A DNA stretch of 64,000 bases from NCBI GenBank assembly GCA_947683625.1, contig CANTUR010000681.1, positions 246,914 through 310,913 of the forward strand, in the 5' to 3' direction. Both the position numbers and the translations under genes were made by a program. Source of the stretch: Mallotus nudiflorus. Lineage: Eukaryota > Streptophyta > Magnoliopsida > Malpighiales > Euphorbiaceae. Of the stretch, positions 12,170 through 22,759 are shown piece by piece. Numbering within the stretch: position 1 is the first letter of the stretch; each line of letters begins with the position of its first letter. A model generated the notes under the pieces. The model did not search any database, was not told the DNA's origin, and saw nothing but the letters and a program-made list of their open reading frames with translations.

Positions 12170-14110
12170 CATTATTTAAATCATGAATGCTCACAAAATA
12201 TTTATTCTACGTGCAATGCATATATATAATGATAACTCACAGTACTACTGCACTCCTCTGTTTCAGTTTGGTTGACTCAATCTGGTCGTCCTAGCTCGTG
12301 GTACAACTAAAGAAAAAAATTATTATTATTAGAATAAAATTTCTAATTTAATAACTCTAAAATTTCTAAGAATGATTTGATCTAAACACGACTTGAGCAA
12401 AATTTTAAAACTAAATTCAGACCGATTGTTATATTTTACGAGAAATCTATAAAAAATTTTGCAGAGTTTTCCCGTAAAACTGATGTCTCTCTATTAAAAG
12501 TACAACTGATCTTACACAGAAAATTCACTTCTAAAAAATCCACATCACCAAACCTTAGGTTGGGCTTCGAATTGCAAATATTGCTCAATGGAAAACCAAT
12601 TTCAACAATAATTCTAAAAATAATAATAATTACTAATAAATCACCAAAATTATAAAAATTCAATTAAATACCAAAAATCAATTTATTTAGATAATAAAAA
12701 CATAAAAGATGTTTAATTTTTCAAAGTAGATAATAAAATCCAATTTATAATTAAATAATATTAATAAATCAATTATTCAAATTTTTAAAATTAATTAGCA
12801 TAAAGTACCAATTATTATTTAAAATGCTCAATTATATAATAAAAATATCTAAAAACTTATTTAAGCTTAAAATTAATAATTAAAATTATTATTCGAATAT
12901 ATTTTCAAAAATTACCATTAATTAGCTAAAAATAGTAATTAATTTATAAAAATTATTTTAATGCTAATTGTCACTCAAAAACTATCCAAAACCTATTAAT
13001 TATTAATAATTTCAATTAAAAATAAAAATTACTTATTTATATTAATTTCTCCAAAAATTTATTTTTTTACATAATCATTCAAAAATTCATAATAAAAATT
13101 TGATACATAATTTAAATAAACTTTCTTCATGAAACTTGCTCTAAATAATATATAGAATTTAATAAAAATAAAAAAAAATTTTGAACCCGGGACTGTATGA
13201 ATAGTAACCAAACCTGAAAAAATGTATTTTTTAAAATAATTTCAAAAAATAAATAATTTCAAAAAAATAAATAAAAATAATATTTAAATAGATTTTAGCT
13301 CAAAAATCAATTTATCTAACTATCACATCTCCAAATAAAATTAAATTTAATAAGAAAAATCAAATTAAACATATTGACATAAATATAAAATTGAGTTTTC
13401 GGAATCCTTAACGATCGATTTACTCAAAACTAATTATATATTATTGAAGCTCGTAGCGTGAGTTTCGAAATGAACCCAAACTCGATCGATTTTCTCATCG
13501 GCGATTAGATTGCACTGTTCACACAATGTTGTCCTCCATTATTGCTACTATCGGTGTTAAAGATGGTGGCAGTCTAGTGAGCAGGTGGTGGTGGCGCATG
13601 GTGGTTGCACGCGATGGTGGTTTGGTTTTGCAAAGAAGAAAGAATGAAAGAAAGAAAAAAAAAAGGAGAAGGAGGAGAAGATGGGCTACTGCCCGAGAAT
13701 ATGCTGTCACTTTTATTTATATATATATATGTATATAAACGTATTATATATATATACACATATATTTATACAACAATTAATTTAGATTTAATAAAAGTAC
13801 ACCACAAATAATAATAATAATTAAATAAATAATCAAATCTTAATTAACACTAATTGATTTCTAAATTAATATTAATAATATTAAATAATAAATAACAATA
13901 AAATTTAACTTTAATTTTTAATCTAACAACAATATCAAATAATAATATAATAAATAATAATTTTTGAAATAAAATTTAATTTCATAATATCATAATTTAA
14001 TAAAATAAAATAATAATAACATCAAAAATATTAAAATTCTCATTAATAAAAATATCTATTAACATTATATATCTTATCATTTAATTTTATAATTTATATA
14101 AAAATTTCGA
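12170..14110 (-). repeat. Old, diverged B-like LTR remnant
   Basis: This is the most decayed LTR layer and the host of the LTR that ends at 12,169. Recognisable blocks in antisense order are the ATGCATATATATAATGATAAC box, the TTTTACGAGAAATCTATAA block near 12,434, and the end-proximal TATTAACATTATATATCTTA near 14,058. The right terminus is not exact because the final ATTACA is lost. It also contains CT/GA-rich sequence (13,640-13,680). No gene was found. Confidence 0.6.
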
Positions 14111-14543
14111 ATCATGAAAATATTTGTTTTACCAAATCATAGCATTTGACGTATTGACATTATCTAAGTATTAACCTTCACACTTGTTTATATATATATA
14201 TAAGCGCCAATATAAGATATATTACCAAATCAACATGGCTATATAATAAAAAAATAAAAAGAATTTGGTGATTTTTCATCCTATATTTTTTTTTATGGCA
14301 CATTAAATGGGAGGCAAAAAAAAAAACCACACAAATGCCAAAAAAAAAAAACACACACACACACACAAATCCTTTAATATCTCTGCAAGCCACATGTAAC
14401 ATTAATGTAATTAAAAATGGTTTTCTAACATCTAAAATTCAAACTTGCAACTTTTTCCCCAAGTTAGAAGGCTCCAGTAGTCCCTATAAATTGACTCCAA
14501 AATCACAGAAACCTGCATCTTCGAGCTTTTTCATACAACAAAA
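14111..14543 (+). promoter_or_regulatory. Upstream region of the GST pseudogene with TATA box
   Basis: Unique AT-rich sequence between the LTR stack and the GST remnant. It contains a short AC repeat near 14,351-14,367 and a good TATA box, TATAAATT, at 14,485-14,492, about 50 bases upstream of the ATG. No repeat signature was seen, so this is probably the original promoter and short 5' leader of the GST gene. Confidence 0.45.
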
Positions 14544-16766
14544 ATGGCAGAAGTGAAGCTACATGGATCCTGGCCTAGCCCATTTACTTACAGAGTAATA
14601 TGGGCTCTGAAGCTAAAAGTACATTGAAGAAGATCTTCAAAATAAGAGTGAAGAGCTGTTGAAATATAACCCGGTTTACAAGAAATTCCGTGTGCTTGTT
14701 CATGGTGGGAAGCCGATTGCTGAGTCCCTTGTCATCCTTGAATATATTGAAGAAACATGGCCGGAGAACCCGTTGCTGCCAAAAGATGCACATGAGAGAG
14801 CCATGGCTAGGTTCTGGATGCAATATGGTGTTAGTATGGTAATTTGATTTTTAAATCACATGGCTTTTTTTTATTATTATTATTTTTGTCTATGGATGCA
14901 CTTGATTTTTTTATTTGTTTCCTTCAATGATAAAATGGAATCTAATTTTTAAAAAAATCATCTAAACGTTGAATAGGTAACTAGGAAAAATTCTTTTTCA
15001 AAGTATTAGAATATTATGTGTTTAATTTTTGGCCGATCGATGTTAGAAAAAATCATATGTAACTAGAAAATTTTGTTATTTTAACTTTTTTCTTTTGATA
15101 CTTTGAAGAGTTTTTCAAACTTTTTACTATTGTTTCTTTAAGCTTCATAAAAAATCATTAACATTGAAATTTTAAATCTCCTAATAAATACATGAATTAT
15201 TTAATTTTAGTGTTATTGAAATTTATATCAGTTGGTATATTTTAAAGTTTAAACCTTGAGATTCTGAATTTTAAAGGGCCAGCTCAAGGCATAGGGGCCT
15301 ATGGTTCCAAGAAAATAGATCTCCGTGAATGGGGTCATAAATATTTATATATACTAAATTAGTATTTTTATAAATTTTATCCAAAGATATGTTAACAATT
15401 TTTTTTAAGCTATTATATTTTGTAAAAACTTAATCATTTTATTTTTTATAAAATAAATTTTAGTTTACAAATAATTATTATTAAACATGTGAAATAAATT
15501 TTATTTAATGGTAATAAACGGAATATATAAATAAAGTAATAAAGTGGCAATTTATTTTTTTAACATGATTTTATTAATTATATTAATTAATTTAAAGAAA
15601 AAAATTCTTAATTAATTATGTAGAAATATAAATATTATATATTTAATTTTTTTCTTTCTTATTTTTCTTTTTCAATTTTTTAGACAAATTATTTGTTAGA
15701 TAATTTTTTAACTTTCAAGTTTTATATCTTTTGATTTTCAATAAAATAGTTTGACAAAAATTTGTTAATGTTAATACTAAATTATTTTCTAATTTGTTTG
15801 ATTTTAGCACTATTTACTTTTAAAAATAATTAAATTAATGGTTTGATATTTTATAAAAAACATAATAGTCTAGGACTTGAGTAATCTTAAGTTGATCCTA
15901 AAATTTAATTAATAACACCGTTAAGGATTTAACTCTTTGACGATTTTCGGGTGAGATACAAATGTGGTGTTTTATATATACATATATATATTAATAATTA
16001 CTCATTTCGTTTTATTCCAATTGTCTTTTAAGAACATTGAATTTATTTCACTTCAATTGATGTTTTTAAATTCTCAATAAAAATATATATTTTTTAATTT
16101 TATTAATATTTTGATGTTAGAGTAAATTTTTTATTGGAGTAATTATAATTTACATTAATTTTTAATTTTTCTAAAAAATGGTTATATAGGTATTTATATC
16201 TATAATTATATCTATTAAATATAATTTTAAATTTTTGTGACATTATCTTAAACTATAATTGTAATGAAATTAATCATTATAGTAACAATTATAGTGCTGA
16301 TGACATTACCTGAAAATGAAACTCAAATCATGAATGTCATGCGAACATTACCTGAAAATGAAACTCAAATCATGAATGTTATGCGAACTTACCTGTCTAA
16401 CTATTGGTGATGTTACTAAATGCAGGGTCCAAAAATACACGCATAATGCAAAGCTGGTACCGAAGAAGAGCAAGAGAAGACGTCAAAAGAAGTAGTTGAG
16501 GTGCTGAAAGTCTTAGAAGAGCAGTAAATCTTGGGGATAAAAAATTTTTTGGTGGTGATGCAGTAAATCTAGTAGACCTCTGCTATGGATTCTTTACCCA
16601 TTGGTTTGAGGGAATGGAAGAAGTACTGGGTGTAAAAGTGCTGGAAGAGAGCAACTTTCCAAGGTTGTTTGCTTGGGCTACGAATTTCAAGGAAATTCCT
16701 GTGATCCAAGAAAATTTGCCAGATTATGACAAGAAATTGGCCTACCATAATGCACTGAGGGATTAG
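14544..16766 (+). pseudogene. Tau-class glutathione S-transferase pseudogene (two exons)
   Basis: Tau GSTs are cytosolic enzymes that conjugate glutathione to electrophiles and herbicides. Exon 1 (14,544-14,838) begins MAEVKLHGSWPSPFTYRVIW, with the N-terminal Ser used by tau enzymes for catalysis, and later has the glutathione-site motif AESLVILEYIEETWP. The intron (14,839-16,425) has GT and AG ends. Exon 2 (16,426-16,766) keeps the C-terminal domain, including DLCYGFFTHWFEGMEEVLGV, and stops at TAG 16,764. Lesions: a short frame-breaking deletion in exon 1 after the codons for ALKLK (about 14,610), an in-frame TAA early in exon 2 (HA-stop), a TAA in the EEQ-stop-ILG region, and a one-base loss before KFFGG. 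Exon order and length fit a normal single-copy gene, so it decayed in place and is not a retrocopy. The lesions rule out a full-length product. Confidence 0.88.
16303..16386. repeat. Tandem 42-bp duplication near the intron 3' end
   Basis: Two nearly identical 42-base units, 16,303-16,344 and 16,345-16,386, each starting ACATTACCTGAAAATGAAAC. They differ by C/T near the end and lie 40 bases before the 3' splice site of the GST pseudogene. Their high identity indicates a recent duplication. Confidence 0.85.
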
Positions 16767-16957
16767 ATATATCAATCAGCCTCGACAGCCTTTATCATGT
16801 GTCCAATCACCATTGCAATAATAATAATTAAACTCAAATAAAAGGTGTCGATTTGGTGTGTTATTTTACTATTTGTTTTTTTTGGATCGAAATTTTACTA
16901 TCGAAATATTACATTATTAATACCTGAACTTTTTAACGCTATTTGAGTTGAGTGTTT

Positions 16958-16995
<38 letters not shown>

Positions 16996-17335
16996 TTTAA
17001 GAGGTTGAACTCTTAAGTGTTTCTAACCAGTAAATAGTGTGCAAGTGCTGACTCATCCTGTAGGCTCATTTATTGCTGATGTGTATTGCCATGTCAATGT
17101 CCATGTATACAAATAATTTGAATTTACAAAAATGCCCATAAATTATATTAAAAGGATACATTTAAGTCCCTAAAATATCATTTAGGTTCCTATAATTTTA
17201 TTATTTTGTTTATCCACACCTAATCTATTTCTTGTTCACCAATCATCATCTACATCACCATAATCATCCACTACTGCCTACATCACCATTGTTGCTAAAA
17301 GTGCTTATGTCCTTTGTTTCTTTCACTTTTGCGGG
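16767..17335. other. Non-coding spacer with a 32-base T tract
   Basis: Sequence between the GST pseudogene and the transporter fragment. It contains T32 at 16,961-16,992 and otherwise moderately AT-rich sequence with no convincing exon. The T tract could be the tail of an old antisense non-LTR insertion, but no body or target duplication was seen. Confidence 0.5.
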
Positions 17336-17480
17336 AAAGGAAAACTCAAGATATTCTTGAATATTGTCTTGAGCAAGTGGTGCTTTCAGGCATGAAGTAC
17401 AAACATCTCTCATATGTATTAGTAGTACTATTACAACCACTCTTATGGATGTCTTGGTTGAAAGAAAACCATGTGGTTAT
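17336..17480 (+). pseudogene. PDR-type (ABCG) transporter fragment, second nucleotide-binding domain, part 1
   Basis: Full-size ABCG/PDR proteins are plasma-membrane exporters. In one frame this piece reads SGAFR, then a segment collinear with TALVGVSGAGKTTLMDVL of the second nucleotide-binding domain (here TSLICISSTITTTLMDVL), then VERKPCGY, where family members have AGRKTGGY. The Walker A Gly and Lys are gone, so the ATP site is dead. Upstream of SGAFR the match continues in another frame (LKIFLNI for LQLLKNV), which implies a frameshift near 17,365 plus stops. The fragment ends exactly at the insertion site of the solo LTR at 17,481 and resumes in the same frame at 19,535. Family knowledge: this motif order is diagnostic for PDR NBD2. 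Confidence 0.7.
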
Positions 17481-19529
17481 TGTAGGCGACGGAGTTTAGC
17501 GCGCGCCCAAGTGTTTGGTAACCACGGCACTGTGTGGGCTCGAGGCCCACTAGGAAATACGATATAAGTCATGAGCCTATTCGGAGATTGAGTCACCACC
17601 CGGATAAAAGCCGGAACACACTTTATAGCAACTGGATCCCACGAAGGTTCCTAGAAGCCGTCATCAGAGATTGGGTTCGGAAACTGGGTATGAGCGTTTG
17701 AATGCTCACCCAACCTTGCGGTTGGCCTCCGTTTGTATTTTGCATTTTATTACCGTTTAATTATTTAATTATTTCCTCATTTACTACGCGTAATGAAATT
17801 GTCTTTGGATAATTGTCGAATTTTAAAATTAAGTCCAAGTTTGCGCATTAATCCAATTTCCTGCCTTTAAGTCCCATCATTCAAAAAACACAGTAAATAA
17901 AGTAAATGATAATTTACAACCATGCATTCGGAATTAAATAGGGGGAAAAGATTAAGGATTACAATGTTTTTATTATACAAAACATAATAGAATAAACGAA
18001 AAATAAACCAAAAATAACCAGAAGTAAAAATAATAATAAGCACACAAATATTTAATTAAGCCAGATAATACTAAAATAACTATATAAAAAAGAGATTGAA
18101 AATATAGAAATACGAAAATTTATAAAAATAAATTTTCTTTTAAAAAAATAAATAATAAATAAAAAATGATATGGCGACGCCTCTTTGAAGAGGGGTCGCC
18201 TTTGGCCATGAGGTGTCGCCTCTAGCCATGGGCCGTGGCCTCATGGCAAAGAGGTGTGGGCTTTATGGCAAAAACAAAATAATAAAGTATATGAAAATCA
18301 TGCAAATCTAAGCAATATTCACGTAAAAAATTGACTAATATACCAAATTTTAACCAACAAAACATACAGAAATACTTCTATCATTCTACTGGTAAAGTGG
18401 CTGAAAAATGAACAAATTCGGAGTAAAAAAATCTAATTATATGAATAGTAATTTTTGAAATAGCAAAAATACATGCAGTAATATGACATCAAACTAAAAC
18501 ACGTAAAATTTTGAGTAACACACCAAATGAGAGCAAACAAAATATATGGTCATGTTTGTGTCACTCTTATGATGAAATAGCTGAAAGGAAAAAAAATTTT
18601 GAGCACAAAATTTTTTTCTTATGAATAGTGATATTGGAAATAGCAAAATAAAGAAAGTTAACTTTTAAAGTGACGACCACCTCTCTAATGAGGTGATCGC
18701 CTTTGTAGTGAGGCGATCGCCTCTTTACAGAATGATTGAAGAGGCGATCGCCTCTCCACAGAGACGATCAGAGAGGCAATCACCTGACCAACAAATGCAG
18801 ACGACTCTCACAGACAATAAACTTAGTTTTCAAGTAATCAATAACTACTATAAATAAATAAAACTTACAATGAAACAAGAATTTTTCTCAAAATAATTGA
18901 CCCTCAGAGGTATGGACTTGATTTTTACACACTCAAATGCAAGGTTTTTTCCTTCTTCTTCTCAAGGATCAATTTCTTCCCCAAAAAATTTTTCTTTTTC
19001 CAGAACCTCCTTTTTTTTATTTCAGAGCTTCCCTTTTTTCTCTCTCACTAAACTTCTCCTTTTTCTTTTTCTGCCAACCCTCTCCTCTAGATCTCCCTCT
19101 GCCGATCCCCTCTTTTCTTCCTTTTTTCCCCTTTTTTCTTTTCCCCCAAAAGTCTTTTCCTCACGCAAGGAGAAAGTCTGGAGAGTGGCATCCACACCAC
19201 TTGATTGCAGCTGCATTAAATGCAGCTACACATGGGCTGCCAGAGGGGCGGTGCCTCATCAGTGAGGCGATCGCCTCATTACACTGAGGCAGCCCCCCTT
19301 TGGCCCAGGCCCACGCTGGGTCGAGCGGGCCTGGGCCAAACTTGGGTAGTTGGGCTCGGTTTGGGTTTTGCAGGCTTTTGAATTTTCAAGTCCACTTTCC
19401 ATTTAGAGATTCAGGCTTCATCCTCATGTCCAAGTTCACATTCTCATCATTGGGCTTGATAACGGGCCGGTCAAACTGAGCAACCCTAATTCGTCCCCTA
19501 ACTCGGGCCGACCGAATCGGGTGTCTACA
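17481..19529 (-). mobile_element. Solo LTR of an unrelated family inside the transporter fragment
   Basis: It starts TGTAGGCGACGGAG and ends GGGTGTCTACA, so in sense it runs TGTAGACACCC...CGTCGCCTACA, with proper TG...CA ends. The target duplication is GTTAT at 17,476-17,480 and 19,530-19,534. Length is 2,049 bp. It shares nothing obvious with families A and B. Visible contents are GC-rich ends, a short-palindrome region (18,690-18,783 and 19,264), and a C/T-rich tract (18,950-19,160) that yields accidental open frames. No protein domain is recognised, so superfamily assignment is open. Confidence 0.87.
18690..18783. repeat. Palindromic GAGGCGATCGCCTC cluster
   Basis: Perfect 14-base palindromes lie at 18,710-18,723 and 18,741-18,754. 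Near copies are at 18,690 (GAGGTGATCGCC), 18,761 (GAGACGATCAGAG) and 18,771. A third perfect copy is at 19,264-19,277, and decayed relatives (GGCGACGCCTC, GGTCGCC) lie at 18,172-18,235. All are confined to the solo LTR. Confidence 0.85.
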
Positions 19530-19534
19530 GTTAT

Positions 19535-19585
19535 ATTGTGAAAAGCATCTCAATTAGTGGGTATCCAAAGAAGCAAGAAACATTT
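19535..19585 (+). pseudogene. PDR-type (ABCG) transporter fragment, part 2
   Basis: It continues the frame of the 17,336-17,480 piece once the solo LTR and one GTTAT copy are ignored, reading IVKSISISGYPKKQETF. ISGYPKKQETF is the hallmark stretch that follows Walker A in PDR NBD2. It stops at 19,585, where the large outer retroelement begins, and CATTT (19,581-19,585) should be the left target duplication. The rest of the gene, normally continuing with a segment containing SGYCEQ, is expected beyond the right edge of the window, after the outer 3' LTR. Confidence 0.75.
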
Positions 19586-22500
19586 AGTAATAACCCTAAT
19601 TTTTAAATTATTTAGTATATATTGAGATATACAGTGTTAATAAATTTAAAAGTTATATTTAATTATTTTACTATTTTGTAAATAATAATTATTATTTTAC
19701 GTTAAATAATATTTTCTATGTAAATATTTTATTTTTGAAACTTATTATTGTAAACATTTAATTTACATTATTTATATTTATTATCTCAAATAGTATTATT
19801 TTAATAATATTTAATTTAGTGCATTATTATTTCTATTATTGTTTTTATCAAATTACATTATTTATTTTATTATTAAATTATTTTATTAGAATTATCATTA
19901 TTATTTATTGTTAATTGTATATGTGTGTATTTTATTGTATGTGTGAGTGTTTATATATATGTGTAGATATTTATTTTGTTTGGTGGAGAATTGTTTAACC
20001 TAAAGTTGTAATATATAGTTTTATAATATAAAGTTTTGTTAATATATATATATATATATATATACAAAAACAGGAAGAAACAAAAAAATACAGTGCTTTA
20101 TCTTCTTCTTCCTCGTGCCATCTTGTTCCTTAATCGTCGGTGTGCCTCCCTTGCCTTCGCCATCGACCACTTCCTTACTCTGCCAGTTCTGTTGCCCTCC
20201 TCCTTCTTCTTCGGTCGCCGAAATGCAGAAACAAAGCAACAGTAGCAACTCTATTTTTTCCAGCTGTTCTTGGTTCTGGCCACCATTTCAAGTTTTTTCG
20301 ATCTCTATTAACTCCTTTAGCTCCGACAAAGTTGATTTCAAGCTCCGTTTGAGCTTAAACCCGATCGTTTGTGGGTTTTCTTAATTTTTCGGTTTTGAGC
20401 TATTATGTTTTATATTTTTTTAGTTGATTTTTGGTTGATTTATGCAAACTCCCTTTATAAATATTGATCCTAGTAGCTTAATCTTCCTAGAAATATTTTT
20501 TTGAATTTATTTTAATTTTAGTGAATATTAATTATTTATTTAATTTCGTAAATTAATTTATTTAATTATAAAATTGGTTGATTTGGTGTTATATTAGGTT
20601 GATATTAATTTTAATGTTGAGAAATTAATTTTTGAGAATATTATATAATTTTTATGAATATTTTTAGTTTATGTAAATATTGAAATATTAGGTTAAATGT
20701 ATATTTATGTTGAAATTATTGGCTAAATATATGTTTTAGATGATATTAGTATATTATATGTTGATAAAATAATTTTAATGATTTTTATAAATTATTTACT
20801 ATTTTAAACTAATTAATACTAATTTTTGAAAATTATTTTCAAATAATATATTGTTTACTAAATTGGTAATTAAATGGGTTTTTTATTACTTTTAATATAT
20901 ATTTAGGCTATTTTAGTTATTTGAATATATAAAGTGAATTTTCACTATTTTATAGTGAATTATCAAGAAATTTGATTTTTAATAATGTTGTATTATTATT
21001 TTGGGATTTTCATTTAATTATTGTGAAATTGATTATATTTAATGTTTTAATGTTAAATGTGCTATATTTTGATATTTTGAGGATATTTGTGGAATTTATT
21101 GATTTTCGATATATTTAATGTATTATTTGATTTTTTGGTGAATTGTAGACTTCGTTTGGGAATTGTGTAGTTCGAGGTTCCAACCGAAGATGTTGAGTGT
21201 TCTGTTTCTAGAAGTGCATTTTCTTGTAGGACCGGCTCTACTTTTTAGTAGAGAGATGTCCGTTTTATAGAGGAAGCTCTGTCGAATTTTCAATAGAATT
21301 CTTATAAAACATGACATCTGGTTGATCTTGAAATGTTGTGTCTGTCTTAGTTTTCAATCCTCCATTAGAGTCTTCTCTTCGAAATTTTTAGAATATCCGG
21401 TTAGCTTTATTCTGATATATGTTATTATTTTATTATTTAGTTACGCTGAGACCGAGACCTAGTGGACTGGGCCCGTCAAACCAGTATCGAGGAGCACAAA
21501 CTTATGAGTTGTTATTTTATATATACATTGCATTTAAGATGCATGTTTTAGCATATATGCATGTTTTGATTTGTATTTATTCATAATTGTTTTATTAAAT
21601 GTTTTAGGTATATTTTTAGTTTATTTTTGGTATATTTTGAAATAAATGCATGTTATACTATTGATTTATACTTAAATTGTCTTTAAGTATATTATTGGTT
21701 TGTTTTTTGTATATTTCATGTTTGATTTGAAATTTATTTGGCATATATATACTTGCAATATACTTAGTTTATTTTAGGTATATTTCTGGTATATATATGG
21801 TTTATTTTGTTATTATGAATGTATTTTACATTATTTATTTTTCCCGTATGTATGTTTTATTTTAAATGAAGAATATCGATAAAATGTGCTATCTAGTGGG
21901 CAGTACTAGGATCGTGTACGTACCAGTGCGATAGATTTAAGGTTGAGTGAGAATTACTTGTGGTAATTATGATTTGATTGAGATGTGATATGATTGATAG
22001 TGTGATTGCTGGAGCTCAGTTGACCTAGTGTCTCGGGGCTAATCACACTGACAGTCAGACTGCTGGAGCTTGGTTGACTTAGTGTCTCAGGGCCAGTCTA
22101 CTGTCCATATGGAATAAGTGAATTTATTTGGAATTAAGTGAGCTTGTATGGCTAGAGAGTTATTGTTGATTAAGGTTGAGTTTAAATAGGGTTCTATTTG
22201 ATCATTCACAAACATATGTTCTTCAGTATTTATATATAAAGTGATTTCAGCATCTATGTGAAATGCTTGTATATATATTTATTATATACGAATGATTGAT
22301 TGCATTTGACATTAGGAAATGCATGTATATATATTATAACTCCCTTCACTCAGTTAAGTGTGACTCCCTTCAATTGATATTTTTTAGGAGAATCTACTTC
22401 TCAGACCTCAGTAGTATGCCTATCCACCGAATTTCTTCTGCCTCGGCTATTTTATGTAAACTACTTACCTTATTTTGTTTGTACTCTAGAAAATTGTAGT

Positions 22501-22752
22501 AGTGAGTTGTACTTTGTATTTACTGTATGTTGGTTGTAATTTAGAGGCCTTTCTTTAAATATTATATTAATATATTTTATTTTATGATATGAGAAGTTTA
22601 TTTTTAATATATTGGTTTGAGATTTTAATTATGGTGCATATTTTATTTATTTATTGCATACTTTTATTCTTTTGAGGCTTGCTACGGGTTCCGGATCTGA
22701 AAGAATTCCCGTTCCCTAGCGCTAGTCATGACTCCCGGTTTGGATCGTGACA
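19586..22752 (+). repeat. 5' LTR of the outer element (family B)
   Basis: It begins AGTAATAACCCT, a decayed form of TGTAATAACCCT, and ends GGATCGTGACA. It matches the 3' LTR at 62,593 from the first bases. Contents are a TA tract (20,041-20,064), a C/T-rich leader (20,100-20,370) without a clean splice donor, the hairpin blocks near 21,235-21,262 and 21,990-22,100, and the conserved end from about 22,676. Length is 3,167 bp. Confidence 0.88.
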
Positions 22753-22759
22753 AAGTTGG
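22753..22759 (+). promoter_or_regulatory. Primer-binding site of the outer element, first half
   Basis: AAGTTGG lies directly after the 5' LTR. It is the start of AAGT-TGGTATCAGAG, complementary to the 3' end of initiator-Met tRNA. The second half, TATCAGAG, is at 34,258-34,265, because a complete element inserted between them with duplication of GTTGG. Confidence 0.9.

Noticed and set aside
15990..16100. Possible Stowaway-like MITE end (CTCATTTCGTTTTATTCC, AATTGTCTTTT) in the GST intron
   Set aside because: No matching inverted end or TA duplication was found by eye; a search against plant MITE libraries would decide.
18690..19277. GCGATCGC palindromes as a sign of cyanobacterial (HIP1) DNA
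   Set aside because: They sit inside a TG...CA solo LTR with a 5-bp target duplication, surrounded by plant sequence; organelle or bacterial origin is not needed.
18897..19287. Ser/Phe/Pro-rich open frames of about 120 codons
   Set aside because: They arise from a C/T-rich tract in the solo LTR; overlapping frames are equally open and no domain is visible.
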